From contig NZ_JAHQZR010000003.1 of assembly GCF_019049105.1 (NCBI RefSeq), positions 1-64,000 of the forward strand: a stretch of 64,000 nt of DNA, in the 5' to 3' direction. This DNA is from Leucobacter chinensis (GTDB lineage: Bacteria > Actinomycetota > Actinomycetes > Actinomycetales > Microbacteriaceae). The position numbers and the translations under genes were made by a program. Of this stretch, positions 52,629 to 61,047 are shown in pieces (the stretch's first letter is position 1; each line of letters starts with the position of its first letter). Under the pieces are notes generated by a model. The model did not search any database. It was not told where the DNA came from and saw nothing but the letters and a program-made list of their open reading frames with translations.

Positions 52629-53783
52629 TCAGTGACCTATGCGCTGGCCGAGCCAGTCTGCTGCCGTGTTATGCCAGCGTTCGTTATCGGTATTCCAGTT
52701 GAGGGTATGACCAGCGTCGAAGGCTTCAAGAGTGACGAGTTCTGGGCGCTGGTCCCGTAAGCGTTTGGGCATTGCGAACGGCACCGAGCCATCGCGGGTG
52801 CCGTGAAGGATCAGTGTCGGGACTTCAAGTTCGTGTGCCCTCTTCAACCAGTTGAAATCTTCGAGAGGCAAGGCCGTTGGCAGGCCGACCGTGCGCGCAA
52901 GCCTTTCTCTCATCAACCATGGCATCGCGAGTGCGCCTGCACTGCTGGGCAGCCCGGCGCGCTTGCAGTTCGCTTGGATCACCGACCGCCAGTCAAGGAC
53001 TGGTGAGTCAAGCACGAGACCGACGATCAGATCTCGATACTCCGCGCGGTGTGCAAGTTGCAGCGCAATCGCAGCGCCCATTGACCAGCCGAAGAGCACG
53101 ATTCGTTTGGCGCCGCGCCTGATCGCGTAACCGATTGCAGCATCGATGTCTTCGACTTCGGTGACACCGAGCATCGATCGGCCGTTGCCGAGGTGTGGGC
53201 CTTCGCCATCGTTTCGGTAGGTGACCACGAGCGAGGTGTAGCCGAGTTCGGTCGCGACCTGCACGCCGCGAAGCGTACCTGCTCGGGAACTGCCGAGGCC
53301 GTGAATGTGAATGGCCCACGTTGAAAGATCGCCATCGATTCGCCAGGCAGGCGCGTGGCCGACTGGCGTGACAATAACGTTGTCTCGGTGTTCAAGCCCT
53401 GCGTCTGCTGGGGATGCGTAGTAGATGCCACTCCACGAGGCCAGATCTCCTGCTCGCGGAGTGAATCCATCGGAGGCTCCGGTGATGGTTCGCGCGATGC
53501 GCCTGGGTCCGCGGTCTTCGACTTCACTTCCGAGCTGCACCCAGCCACCGCGTTCGAACCAGAGGTTGTAGACGCCTTGTGCTTCTGTGCCCTGAGTGCG
53601 ATCGAGTACAAGACGCGACTGTCCGTCAGCTTGTTCAACACCACGCACAGTGAGGTTGAAGTCGCGCGGCCCGATTGGTGCAGTGAGCTTCCGAGCAATA
53701 CCCCAACCAAGCGCAGCGATTTCGGCGCCGAGTATCGCAGCCGCAGTACTCAGGCTCGCCGCGACGATCCTTCTCTTTCTCAT
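52629..53783 (-). CDS. membrane-anchored alpha/beta hydrolase
   Basis: A 384-residue protein with an N-terminal hydrophobic anchor (about residues 8-30), an outward domain, and an alpha/beta-hydrolase core with nucleophile elbow G-W-S-M-G, an HIHGLGSS oxyanion segment, late LHGTRDGSVP and the His in FDAGHTLNW. It most resembles actinobacterial serine aminopeptidase-like or lysophospholipase-like hydrolases. Its ATG overlaps the stop of the upstream membrane protein (ATGA), and it ends the operon that begins with the XRE repressor gene. Hydrolases like this occur next to MAB_1171c-type proteins in actinobacterial mobile elements. The substrate is unknown. Confidence 0.75.
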   Translation of the reverse strand: MRKRRIVAASLSTAAAILGAEIAALGWGIARKLTAPIGPRDFNLTVRGVEQADGQSRLVLDRTQGTEAQGVYNLWFERGGWVQLGSEVEDRGPRRIARTITGASDGFTPRAGDLASWSGIYYASPADAGLEHRDNVIVTPVGHAPAWRIDGDLSTWAIHIHGLGSSRAGTLRGVQVATELGYTSLVVTYRNDGEGPHLGNGRSMLGVTEVEDIDAAIGYAIRRGAKRIVLFGWSMGAAIALQLAHRAEYRDLIVGLVLDSPVLDWRSVIQANCKRAGLPSSAGALAMPWLMRERLARTVGLPTALPLEDFNWLKRAHELEVPTLILHGTRDGSVPFAMPKRLRDQRPELVTLEAFDAGHTLNWNTDNERWHNTAADWLGQRIGH

Positions 53784-54796
53784 TTCAACGCCTGGTCAAG
53801 GTCAGTCGTGGTGAACCGTGTCGATTTCACGGACGATGTACCCCGTACCAGGAGGTGATTCTCGGCTCGCTCAAGCAGCGCGAGATCGGTAGGGGTGATC
53901 TCGAAGGCGACACGTGGATCGATCATTGCATCTCGAATCTCCACGACATGTCGATACAGCTTTGCTTCTGGGTCCTCGAATACCTCTGAGGCGGGGTGCC
54001 ATTTGCTCAAGCCTGGTCTGAGCTTTGTCGCGTTACGCCAGATTGGGTCAAGCTGCATCAGGAAGGCGTCCGTGCGCACTCCTCGCAGACGACGCAGCAC
54101 TGCGGGCGTGGCTGGCTGTGCTACGAAGCCCGCACACAGGAACAAGAATGTTGCGAGGGTGAGCGGCCCGTAGGCTGCATCGACAAGGCGCATGAGATCG
54201 AGGGCTCCGATCACATGCGTGACATCCATGAAGACGACCGTGGCGCAGAGGGCAATTCCACAGCTTGCGCCGATCGCGAGTAGCGCTGCTGGGACGCGCA
54301 GTAGGCCCTGCGTGATCCGACATTGACCGATAGCCAGTGCGAGCATCGCGGCAAGGACGACGCCACAGTAGATAAACACGGTGATCGAATATGCGCCGAC
54401 CAGCGGCTGTTCTCCGTAATCGCTCATGAACGTGGCGGTGGTGTGACCTCGGTCCGCGAAACTGAACATCGTGGCCACGCAAACGAGAGCGATGAGGAGC
54501 GTGGGCAAGCTGATGGCGATCCGCACGAGTCGAGGCCGGTACTCTCCAGCTCGCATGACACCTCTACCGAGAAAGTACAGGCCGGTCATGAGCAGCATGT
54601 CCCCGGCAAGCGTGATGAAGTTGGTGCCGCCAAATAGCGGATCGAGAGCGAGATAGACGGGATCGATGTTCAAAGTCATCGCGAGAGCGATGATCGTTGA
54701 CGCATAGGTGATGCTGTGATCGGCGCGACGACGACGGAGAACGAGCAGGCTTGCAACCAGCGCCCACATGACGCAGGACACAAGCACCTGGGTCAC
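53780..54796 (-). CDS. MAB_1171c-like multi-spanning membrane protein
   Basis: A 338-residue protein with about seven hydrophobic helices in the first 240 residues (for example MALTLNIDPVYLALDPLFGG between the early ones) and a soluble C-terminal part of about 100 residues. The composition and pairing with an ImmA/IrrE peptidase gene match the MAB_1171c family (putative transporter), which often follows an XRE regulator and an ImmA-like protease. No transport activity has been shown that I know of. It overlaps both neighbours by four bases. Confidence 0.65.
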   Translation of the reverse strand: MTQVLVSCVMWALVASLLVLRRRRADHSITYASTIIALAMTLNIDPVYLALDPLFGGTNFITLAGDMLLMTGLYFLGRGVMRAGEYRPRLVRIAISLPTLLIALVCVATMFSFADRGHTTATFMSDYGEQPLVGAYSITVFIYCGVVLAAMLALAIGQCRITQGLLRVPAALLAIGASCGIALCATVVFMDVTHVIGALDLMRLVDAAYGPLTLATFLFLCAGFVAQPATPAVLRRLRGVRTDAFLMQLDPIWRNATKLRPGLSKWHPASEVFEDPEAKLYRHVVEIRDAMIDPRVAFEITPTDLALLERAENHLLVRGTSSVKSTRFTTTDLDQALK

Positions 54797-55269
54797 CCGA
54801 ATATCTCCGTGTAACTCGTCTCGGCAAACGCAACCCCGCGGATCCTCGCCGCAAGCTGGTCCGCGAGGCTCTCAGCCGCGATCTCCTCTTCGGTGCTTAC
54901 ATCTCCGCGGGCGAGTGCTCGGACACGCAATTCCGCGGGAATATCTGGCAGGAGCGTATCTGGAATGTTGCCTGCGAGAGCATCACTATCGTTTTCGCAG
55001 TGACCCAAGATGATGTGTGCGAACTCGTGCAGCACAAACTGTTGAGTGTGTAGCGCGGAGTCGCTGTGTGCATGCAAGATCACGTCACGATCGTCGGAAA
55101 ATAACAAGACTGCGCAGAGCCCGCTAGATTCCCCAATTTCAGGAACTTCCGCGACTACGATTCTTCGCTGACGGAGGCGCTGCACCGCGCCCGTAAGTTC
55201 TTCAAAGGTGAAGTGCTCGCCCAGGTGCAAGCCCGCGAGTGCGATGGCTACTTCCTGATCGATGTTCAT
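54793..55269 (-). CDS. ImmA/IrrE-family metallopeptidase
   Basis: A 158-residue zinc peptidase whose motif is H81-E-F-A-H85 within FVLHEFAHIILGH, the HExxH signature of ImmA/IrrE. In ICEBs1 and in Deinococcus the matching enzymes cut a partner XRE repressor after DNA damage or other signals. Here the XRE partner gene is immediately upstream, three bases away, and the MAB_1171c-like gene overlaps downstream. I infer a repressor-protease switch controlling the island. Confidence 0.85.
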   Translation of the reverse strand: MNIDQEVAIALAGLHLGEHFTFEELTGAVQRLRQRRIVVAEVPEIGESSGLCAVLLFSDDRDVILHAHSDSALHTQQFVLHEFAHIILGHCENDSDALAGNIPDTLLPDIPAELRVRALARGDVSTEEEIAAESLADQLAARIRGVAFAETSYTEIFG

Positions 55270-55272
55270 GAC

Positions 55273-55698
55273 TCACTCGGTTATCTCTTCATCCAAGAAC
55301 TTGGTGATGGCTTGGAGGGTTTTTGGAGACAGGTCTCCGAGTGTGCGAGTCGCGTATGACTTCACTCGTGCAGCCCGCATGGCACGAACAAGATCAAGCT
55401 GCGCATTCACCTTGTCGGGAGCAGAAACGTCGCTGTCTCCAGTGAGGAATGCAACATCGACGTCGAAAAACTCCGCGAGCCCCTCAAAGACGAGCGGATC
55501 ATCGACTTTGCGGTGGCCGTTGACCATGTACGTCCATCGAGATCTAGAGAGGTTAACACCACGCTCTTTCAAGAACGCGGCGATCGCAGAATGCGACGGT
55601 TCGGTCCCGGTCTCAGCGGTCTTCACGTCGAGTAGCAGGCGCAGGCGCTTCGCCAGCAGGTCGGCTGCGGCCTGGTTCTCCTCTTGAGCCTTGCTCAT
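55273..55698 (-). CDS. XRE-family transcriptional repressor (ImmR-like role)
   Basis: A 141-residue protein with a Cro/CI-type HTH: SHSAIAAFLKERGVNLSRSR then WTYMVNGHRKVDD, about residues 34-66, and a C-terminal helical part. The ATG at 55698 is preceded by GGGAGGGG; an upstream in-frame start adds 15 unsupported residues. The DNA upstream contains multiple GCATGCTCAA sites, likely its operators. With the ImmA-like protease it forms a switch facing the divergent ArdC-primase operon. Confidence 0.85.
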   Translation of the reverse strand: MSKAQEENQAAADLLAKRLRLLLDVKTAETGTEPSHSAIAAFLKERGVNLSRSRWTYMVNGHRKVDDPLVFEGLAEFFDVDVAFLTGDSDVSAPDKVNAQLDLVRAMRAARVKSYATRTLGDLSPKTLQAITKFLDEEITE

Positions 55699-55751
55699 GA
55701 TGCCCCTCCCCTCGGTATGGGTTCGGCAACGGTGACGTTTCACGCGAGTGC

Positions 55752-55880
55752 GACTTGTTGGTCATGCTCAATATAACTCTTGAGCATGCACAAATCAAGG
55801 GTTGCGCATGCTCAACGATCCGGGTAAGACTTGAAGTCACCTGACGTTAAGCATGCTCAACGATGACTTGTTGGTCATGC
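55752..55880. promoter_or_regulatory. multi-site operator region between the repressor and ArdC operons
   Basis: CATGCTCAA (55763-55771) and TTGAGCATG (55780-55788) form a perfect 9-bp inverted repeat with an 8-base spacer. Two direct copies of GCATGCTCAACGAT follow at 55806 and 55851. GACTTGTTGGTCATGC occurs at both ends (55752 and 55865). The array sits between the divergent XRE and ArdC genes, so it most likely binds the XRE repressor cooperatively. The remaining 55744-56039 gap has no gene. Confidence 0.8.
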
Positions 55881-56039
55881 ATTCTGACCTGCGCCACTTC
55901 AGCACCGAGGAGGTGCACCATGCGATACCGCCATGCCAAAAACCGGCCCCCGCATCATTCCACCGGTCAGTTATGCCCACCTCTCAGATGTAATGCCCTC
56001 CGTGATTCACCGGTTGTGCAGCAAAGAGGAGGACGAGCG

Positions 56040-57140
56040 ATGGCTACATATGAGGATCGCCAAGCCGCGCGTGATGCAAAGCTCGATGAGCTACATGAGA
56101 CGTTGACCGGCGCGGTCGAGCAACTGGTGTCAGATGATGACTGGAAGCGCGCTCTGACGTTCGCAGCAAACTTTCGCAGCCGTTCGTTCAACAACACCCT
56201 ACTGATTTGGGTGCAGCACCAAGCCGCGTTCGAACGGGGGTTGGTACCTGATCCAATGCCGTCTTACGTTGCCGGGTATAGGCAATGGCAGGGTCTCGGA
56301 CGTCAAGTGCAGAAGGGGCAGCCTGGATATCAGATCCTTGCTCCGGTCACCGGTCGATTCGCTTCGGCGACGCCTGCGGACGCGGAGTCTTGGCGCAGGC
56401 TCAAGAAGTTTGAGAAGCCTCGCCCGGGTGAAGCCGTGCGCTCGTTAATGATCGGGGTGCGACCCGCCTATGTGTGGGATGCTTCCCAGACCGCGGGCGA
56501 TCCCTTGCCTGAACCGCCTTCACCAAAGCTGCTCGAAGGCGAAGCACCCCGAGGGCTGTGGTCAGGGCTCGCGGCGCAGATCGAAGCTGCGGGATTCTCG
56601 CTGGATGATGCACCGGATGCGGCATCGATCCACGGTGCAAACGGAGTGACGAACTACACCGATCGCACCGTGCTCATAAGGGCCGACATTGATGACGCGG
56701 CCCGAGTGAAGACGCTCGCACACGAGCTGGGGCATGTGCTTATGCACGACCCTGAGAGCAGCGAGATACGCCTGCACCGCGGAATTGGTGAGGTCGAGGC
56801 CGAATCAGTGGCGCTGATGATCGGGGCCGCGCACGGCATGGATACCAGCATCTATACGATCCCGTACGTCGCAGGTTGGGCAGCAAACGTTGATGGCAAA
56901 GAGCCAGTCGAGATCGTCAAGGCCACCGGTGATCGAGTGCGAGCCACCGCTCTGAAGATCCTCGATCAACTCGATACTGAGCAGCTCGGCAACGGCACCC
57001 CGCCCGGTCTTGAACGGGACATACCGCAGCGGCAATCACCCACGACGGAGCGAGCTTCCATTGCACATCCGGTTGGCAGTGCGGCGGGAGTCACGCCACG
57101 GCGGGAACCGGCTGCAGCTGCGGCGAGGAGCCTCTCGTGA
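56040..57140 (+). CDS. ArdC-like antirestriction protein with ImmA-like metallopeptidase domain
   Basis: A 366-residue protein. The N-terminal half (FRSRSFNNTLLIWVQHQAAF, then VAGYRQWQGLGRQVQKGQ) is the ArdC-type single-strand DNA-binding fold, and the C-terminal half holds the zinc motif H228-E-L-G-H232 in LAHELGHVLMH. ArdC proteins help transferred DNA escape host restriction. The ATG at 56040 is chosen because GAGGAGGACGAG lies just upstream; the frame is open 59 codons further. It is the first gene of a rightward operon of at least six genes, each overlapping or close to the next, and is controlled from the operator array. Confidence 0.87.
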   Translation: MATYEDRQAARDAKLDELHETLTGAVEQLVSDDDWKRALTFAANFRSRSFNNTLLIWVQHQAAFERGLVPDPMPSYVAGYRQWQGLGRQVQKGQPGYQILAPVTGRFASATPADAESWRRLKKFEKPRPGEAVRSLMIGVRPAYVWDASQTAGDPLPEPPSPKLLEGEAPRGLWSGLAAQIEAAGFSLDDAPDAASIHGANGVTNYTDRTVLIRADIDDAARVKTLAHELGHVLMHDPESSEIRLHRGIGEVEAESVALMIGAAHGMDTSIYTIPYVAGWAANVDGKEPVEIVKATGDRVRATALKILDQLDTEQLGNGTPPGLERDIPQRQSPTTERASIAHPVGSAAGVTPRREPAAAAARSLS

Positions 57141-58057
57141 ACGCGCGGCTGAGTTCGTGCTCGGCAGTGCTGGGGCAGATGCCGGAGCAGGTGAGCACCT
57201 TCGCAGTTGCGAGCAAGCTCGCTTCACTTGGCGTGCCCGTGTTTCCGGTCTGGTCAGAATCGAAGCGACCGGCGACGCGCCACGGTTTTCATGATGCCAG
57301 CACGGACATTGAACAGATTGAAGCTTGGTGGTCATCGGCCCCAGAAGCCTCTCTCGCGATACCGACGGGTCAAGCATCTGGCGTCGTTGTGGTCGACGTC
57401 GATGTGCACGGCCGCGTGAATGGCTACGAGGCCGCGACGCGCACCAAGCGCAAGGGGCTCCTCTCGGGATGGGAGCTGATGGTTCGCACTCCCTCTGGCG
57501 GCATGCACCTGTATTACCCCACGACTAATGCCGCCGAGCAACGGTCCTGGCAGTCAGCGAGTTCGGGCATCGACTTTCGAGGTGACGGCGGTTACATCAT
57601 CGTTCCGCCTTCATCGCGAATGATTGGTAACCGCCTTGAGCGGTACACAGTTGAGCGACTGAATCATGGCCTTACGCGCAGCCTCGATGCAGCGCAGCTT
57701 CGCGAGTTCCTCGATCCGAGGCCTGGTCGGCTCCGTCGGGTACCCACAGGTGATCGCGGGATGGATGTTGGTCGGCTTGCAGCGTGGGTGTCGCGTCTGC
57801 AAGAGGGCGAAAGGAATCACGGACTGTTTTGGGCGGCTTGCAAAATGGCCGAACACAATATCCCGTCAGACTCCGCACTCGACGCACTTGCTGCAGCCGG
57901 TGGCAGTGCCGGACTTGCCGAGCGCGAGATTCTTACGACGGTGCGGTCGGCGTATCGGACAGTTCACGGCGCACCTGCGCGAGAACCATCTGCGGCAGCG
58001 GTGTCGTCGCTTGACCGGCCACCGCCTACCTCGACACGAGCGCGGGTGCTCTCGTGA
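57137..58057 (+). CDS. bifunctional DNA primase/polymerase (Prim-Pol)
   Basis: A 306-residue archaeo-eukaryotic-type primase. The catalytic acidic motif is VVVDVDVHG (Asp87 and Asp89), followed by a GMHLYYP block corresponding to the sxH motif and GIDFRGDGGYIIVPPS. It lacks the helicase domain of larger plasmid Prim-Pols. The GTG start overlaps the ArdC stop by four bases. It probably primes the complementary strand after conjugation or supports replication of the excised circle. Confidence 0.87.
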   Translation: MNARLSSCSAVLGQMPEQVSTFAVASKLASLGVPVFPVWSESKRPATRHGFHDASTDIEQIEAWWSSAPEASLAIPTGQASGVVVVDVDVHGRVNGYEAATRTKRKGLLSGWELMVRTPSGGMHLYYPTTNAAEQRSWQSASSGIDFRGDGGYIIVPPSSRMIGNRLERYTVERLNHGLTRSLDAAQLREFLDPRPGRLRRVPTGDRGMDVGRLAAWVSRLQEGERNHGLFWAACKMAEHNIPSDSALDALAAAGGSAGLAEREILTTVRSAYRTVHGAPAREPSAAAVSSLDRPPPTSTRARVLS

Positions 58058-58704
58058 GCACGTCACCATCTGGTCACCGTTGGGCGGTGCGGACCGCGGT
58101 CTGCGGGACCGTGTTCATCGCAGTGGGCGCCTTCTGGCTGTCGTTCACGTCGCTCGCCGACCTTGCGCACCGATCTGGGATCGGTGCGGGACAAGCTTGG
58201 GCGTGGCCACTCATCGTGGACGGCATCATCGTGGTCGCAACCGTGGCTGTCGTCGCCCTCGCTGGCAATCGCGCCTCCTGGTACCCATGGGTGCTCCTGG
58301 TCGGTGGTGCGGTGGTGTCGGTGACGGCCAACGCGATCCACGCGGTCATTGCCGCCGATGCCGACGTGCCCAGCATCCTCGCCGGAGCTGTCGCTGCGGT
58401 ACCTCCAGTGGTGCTCCTGGCAATCACGCATCTCACAGTGATCCTGGCCCGGGCGTCGGGTTCGAAAGAAGTCGAGTCACCAATCGAAGCTTTCGACGAG
58501 GTTAACGCCGCGACAGAGACACCGGATCGCCGTGCTCTCGCGTCGGCGCTACGCGTCATCGGCTGGACGAACAAACAGATCGCGAATGAACTCGATGTGC
58601 ACCCCTCGACTATCGGCCGCTGGCTTTCCGCTGATGATTCCGAGGTGGCTGAAAACGATGCGCACCTACTCACCAGTAGCGAATCAGCAGAGGAGAGATC
58701 ATGA
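58054..58704 (+). CDS. DUF2637 membrane protein with C-terminal HTH
   Basis: A 216-residue protein. Four hydrophobic helices span residues about 13-130 (for example AWPLIVDGIIVVATVAVVAL), then an acidic linker and a C-terminal HTH-like segment: VIGWTNKQIANELDVHPSTI (about 168-190). DUF2637 proteins are common on actinobacterial plasmids and ICEs (Spd-like genes in Streptomyces spreading). The membrane-plus-HTH layout is that of the family. It overlaps the primase gene and the next gene by four bases each. Confidence 0.85.
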   Translation: MSTSPSGHRWAVRTAVCGTVFIAVGAFWLSFTSLADLAHRSGIGAGQAWAWPLIVDGIIVVATVAVVALAGNRASWYPWVLLVGGAVVSVTANAIHAVIAADADVPSILAGAVAAVPPVVLLAITHLTVILARASGSKEVESPIEAFDEVNAATETPDRRALASALRVIGWTNKQIANELDVHPSTIGRWLSADDSEVAENDAHLLTSSESAEERS

Positions 58705-59060
58705 ATATCAACAGAGACACCCCGCCCGTCCTTGGCGAGGTTGCCGGGGTCGACGGTACTCCCGATGCAGTTGAAGCAGCATCGTCACGCCGACTTCGCG
58801 GGCTGCCGATCAACCCGTCTCTAGCCACCGCCCGCGGTGTTGAATGGGTGCGGCCCACGGATCTCGTGGCCCGCGGCGCATCTCGGGTTGCCGGAGCTGG
58901 AATCGACTTTCAGAGAGAACTCGCGCGTCGTACTCGTGCTGCAACATCCGGTCACGTGCGTGCGCTCGGACAGCGCACACGGAGGCTCCCACCGCTGTCG
59001 GCGTTTGGACGAAGTGGCACTGACCATGGCATGGATCGAGGCGCCGTCGGCATGCGCTGA
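58701..59060 (+). CDS. conserved small island protein
   Basis: A 119-residue protein without a known domain. It opens with a low-complexity part and then has a conserved-looking stretch, RGVEWVRPTDLVARGASRVA and IDFQRELARRTR, ending LPPLSAFGRSG. I recall similar proteins in actinobacterial ICEs at the same place, after DUF2637 genes. The ATG overlaps the DUF2637 stop (ATGA), with AGGAGAG just before it, which supports it as a real gene. Another frame is also open here but reads as a shadow. Function unknown. Confidence 0.65.
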   Translation: MNINRDTPPVLGEVAGVDGTPDAVEAASSRRLRGLPINPSLATARGVEWVRPTDLVARGASRVAGAGIDFQRELARRTRAATSGHVRALGQRTRRLPPLSAFGRSGTDHGMDRGAVGMR

Positions 59061-59154
59061 GCAAGCGACGGCACGGAGGCAGATCATGCAGAAACTTGCG
59101 GCGGAACAGTTCGTGGGCACCGGTGCGCACCTGCTTGCCAGGAGGTTCCCCACA

Positions 59155-60021
59155 ATGATTACTGCAACCCAGAACGCGGCTTCCGAGGACTACACAAGTA
59201 GCGAAGGACTCCGACGAGTGCTCAAGCGATTGCATCAGCAAGGGCCGGGCGCATGGCAACGCGACCCAGTTGCTGCTGATCTCATGAGCTTCGCCGCTGA
59301 AAAGTATGCAGCCCTCGCACGGAAGCACGGTCTCGACCCATGGGAGGCTGCAAGCGCCGCATTTGACGTGATGCGTCTTCGCTCCACCAGGCTCGCCAAT
59401 GACCCCTGGGCGGTCGTCACCCGCGGCGTGCAAGTCACCTGCATCGCAGAAGAGCGCGGGCAAGGGCTGCTGTGCTCCACAAACAAGGCCCGCCGCCCCC
59501 ACATCTCCGAGTTGCATGACCCCGAGCGCATCTCCGACCGAGAGACACCGCTCTCTGACTACCATCCTTCGTTCCGCACGACCGATCACTTTGAGTTCGA
59601 AGAAGAGCCAGTAAGCGACGAACCGCAGACCGAGACTTCGGTTGCACGTGCGTCCGCACGCACAGCGATCACTGATGCGGTGCGGCTGTTCACCTTGCTT
59701 GATTGGCCTGAAGATGTTGCCACGCTCGCGATCGACAGAGTCTGCGAAGCGACCGAACGCGCCGGGTCACGTGCGAGCGCTTACGAAGCGCTCCGACGCG
59801 ACAAGCACGCGCTCGTGCTGCTTGATCTGCCCGCAGCGTCATGGTCGGCGCTGCTTCGCGCGATCCTCGGGAACACGCACCCGGCGTTGCAGGCAACCTC
59901 AGCAGGTCGGGGCGTTCTGCTGCGCCTGCTGCTCGGCGAAACAGTGCACTCACTCTTGCACGATGAGGATCTCGTGTTTCAGATCGCACTCGCTGCTCCG
60001 AAGCGAGGCGAGCGATCATGA
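59155..60021 (+). CDS. conserved island protein of unknown function
   Basis: A 288-residue soluble protein. Helical in the first half (EGLRRVLKRLHQQGPGAW, AAASAAFDVMRLRST-like region) and rich in acidic residues around 150. The ATG at 59155 is chosen because AGGAGG lies nine bases upstream; the same frame is open for another 106 codons but overlaps the previous gene and looks unreal. No motif is recognised. Its stop overlaps the ParB-like gene ATG, so it may act with that protein in element maintenance. Confidence 0.65.
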   Translation: MITATQNAASEDYTSSEGLRRVLKRLHQQGPGAWQRDPVAADLMSFAAEKYAALARKHGLDPWEAASAAFDVMRLRSTRLANDPWAVVTRGVQVTCIAEERGQGLLCSTNKARRPHISELHDPERISDRETPLSDYHPSFRTTDHFEFEEEPVSDEPQTETSVARASARTAITDAVRLFTLLDWPEDVATLAIDRVCEATERAGSRASAYEALRRDKHALVLLDLPAASWSALLRAILGNTHPALQATSAGRGVLLRLLLGETVHSLLHDEDLVFQIALAAPKRGERS

Positions 60022-61016
60022 GCAACAAGGATGACAATTTCGTCGTCATCAGAACCGTCGACTCCATTCAGGTCGGCAACCGACACCGCAAAGACCTCGG
60101 TGATATCGACGCACTCGCCGCGTCGATCGAACGAGACGGCCTGCTGCAGCCAATCACCGTTACCCCCGACGGTGTGCTTGTGTGCGGTGCGCGGCGACTT
60201 GCCGCAATCAAACGGCTCGCTTGGGCCGAGGTGCGAGTGTGGGTGCGCTCCGGCATCTCCACCCAGCTCGGGTACATGCTCGCCGAACAGAACGACAACA
60301 TGCTCCATAAGCCACTCAGCCAGCTGGAAGCAGCAGAGCTGTATCGGGAGATGAAGGTAATTCTCGCCGAGGATGCTGCACAGCGAAAAGCTGCAACGCA
60401 GTTCGTGAGCGGCGAAAACCGCGGAATGTCCGGTCCCGCCGATTCGGCGGGACCGTCAACTGAACCACGTGGAGACGCACGGCGCCAGGCTGCCGAGATG
60501 GTCACCGGCACGTCCTCCTACACCCGCCTTGAAGAGATCAACTTCATCCAACGCGTCGCCGAAGACCCGAACCAGCCCGAGGGAATTCGTGCCGCAGCCC
60601 AAGGCTTTCTCGACGACATTCGCGACGAGGCTCCAGTGCACCCGTGCTGGCAACAGCTGAAGGAACTGCTCGCGGCGGCGAAGGCAGATCGTGACGTCTT
60701 GCTGCACCGGATCGCCGAAGAAAAACTTGCCGAGCTGCGAGCGGAACAGAAACCGAAGAAGCGTGCGCAACGTGCCTCCACACCAGCCCGGATGGAACCG
60801 ATGCCTGTACGGGCATTCGTGATCACCTGGACTGAACTCGGCAGTCTTTACCCGGTCACTGACCCCGCCGTGATCGCCGTAAAACTGACGCAGGCCGAAG
60901 CCGAAATGTTCTTCACCGTTATCGACAATTGGGTCGAGTTTGCGGATCGTCTCCGTGAAGAACTTGACCAGCTCGATGACGACGATCTGATCAAGCCCAA
61001 CCTCCGCGCCGTCTAA
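60018..61016 (+). CDS. ParB-like nuclease-domain protein
   Basis: A 332-residue protein with an N-terminal ParB/Srx domain: VVIRTVDSIQVGNRHRKDLG, DIDALAASIERDGLLQPITV and the CGARRLAAIKRL block corresponding to GERR. A helical middle (LSQLEAAELYREMK) could bind DNA. The C-terminal half is basic and unlike chromosomal ParB. No ParA gene is adjacent. On ICEs such proteins serve in partition, regulation or DNA processing. The ATG overlaps the previous stop by four bases. Confidence 0.85.
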   Translation: MSNKDDNFVVIRTVDSIQVGNRHRKDLGDIDALAASIERDGLLQPITVTPDGVLVCGARRLAAIKRLAWAEVRVWVRSGISTQLGYMLAEQNDNMLHKPLSQLEAAELYREMKVILAEDAAQRKAATQFVSGENRGMSGPADSAGPSTEPRGDARRQAAEMVTGTSSYTRLEEINFIQRVAEDPNQPEGIRAAAQGFLDDIRDEAPVHPCWQQLKELLAAAKADRDVLLHRIAEEKLAELRAEQKPKKRAQRASTPARMEPMPVRAFVITWTELGSLYPVTDPAVIAVKLTQAEAEMFFTVIDNWVEFADRLREELDQLDDDDLIKPNLRAV

Positions 61017-61047
61017 GAGATAGACGTGTCTTGAATAGGCTTGAGCC

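Noticed and set aside
58837-59154. N-terminal extension of the 288-residue island protein back to 58837
   Set aside because: It overlaps the 119-residue gene and a strong AGGAGG lies before the ATG at 59155.
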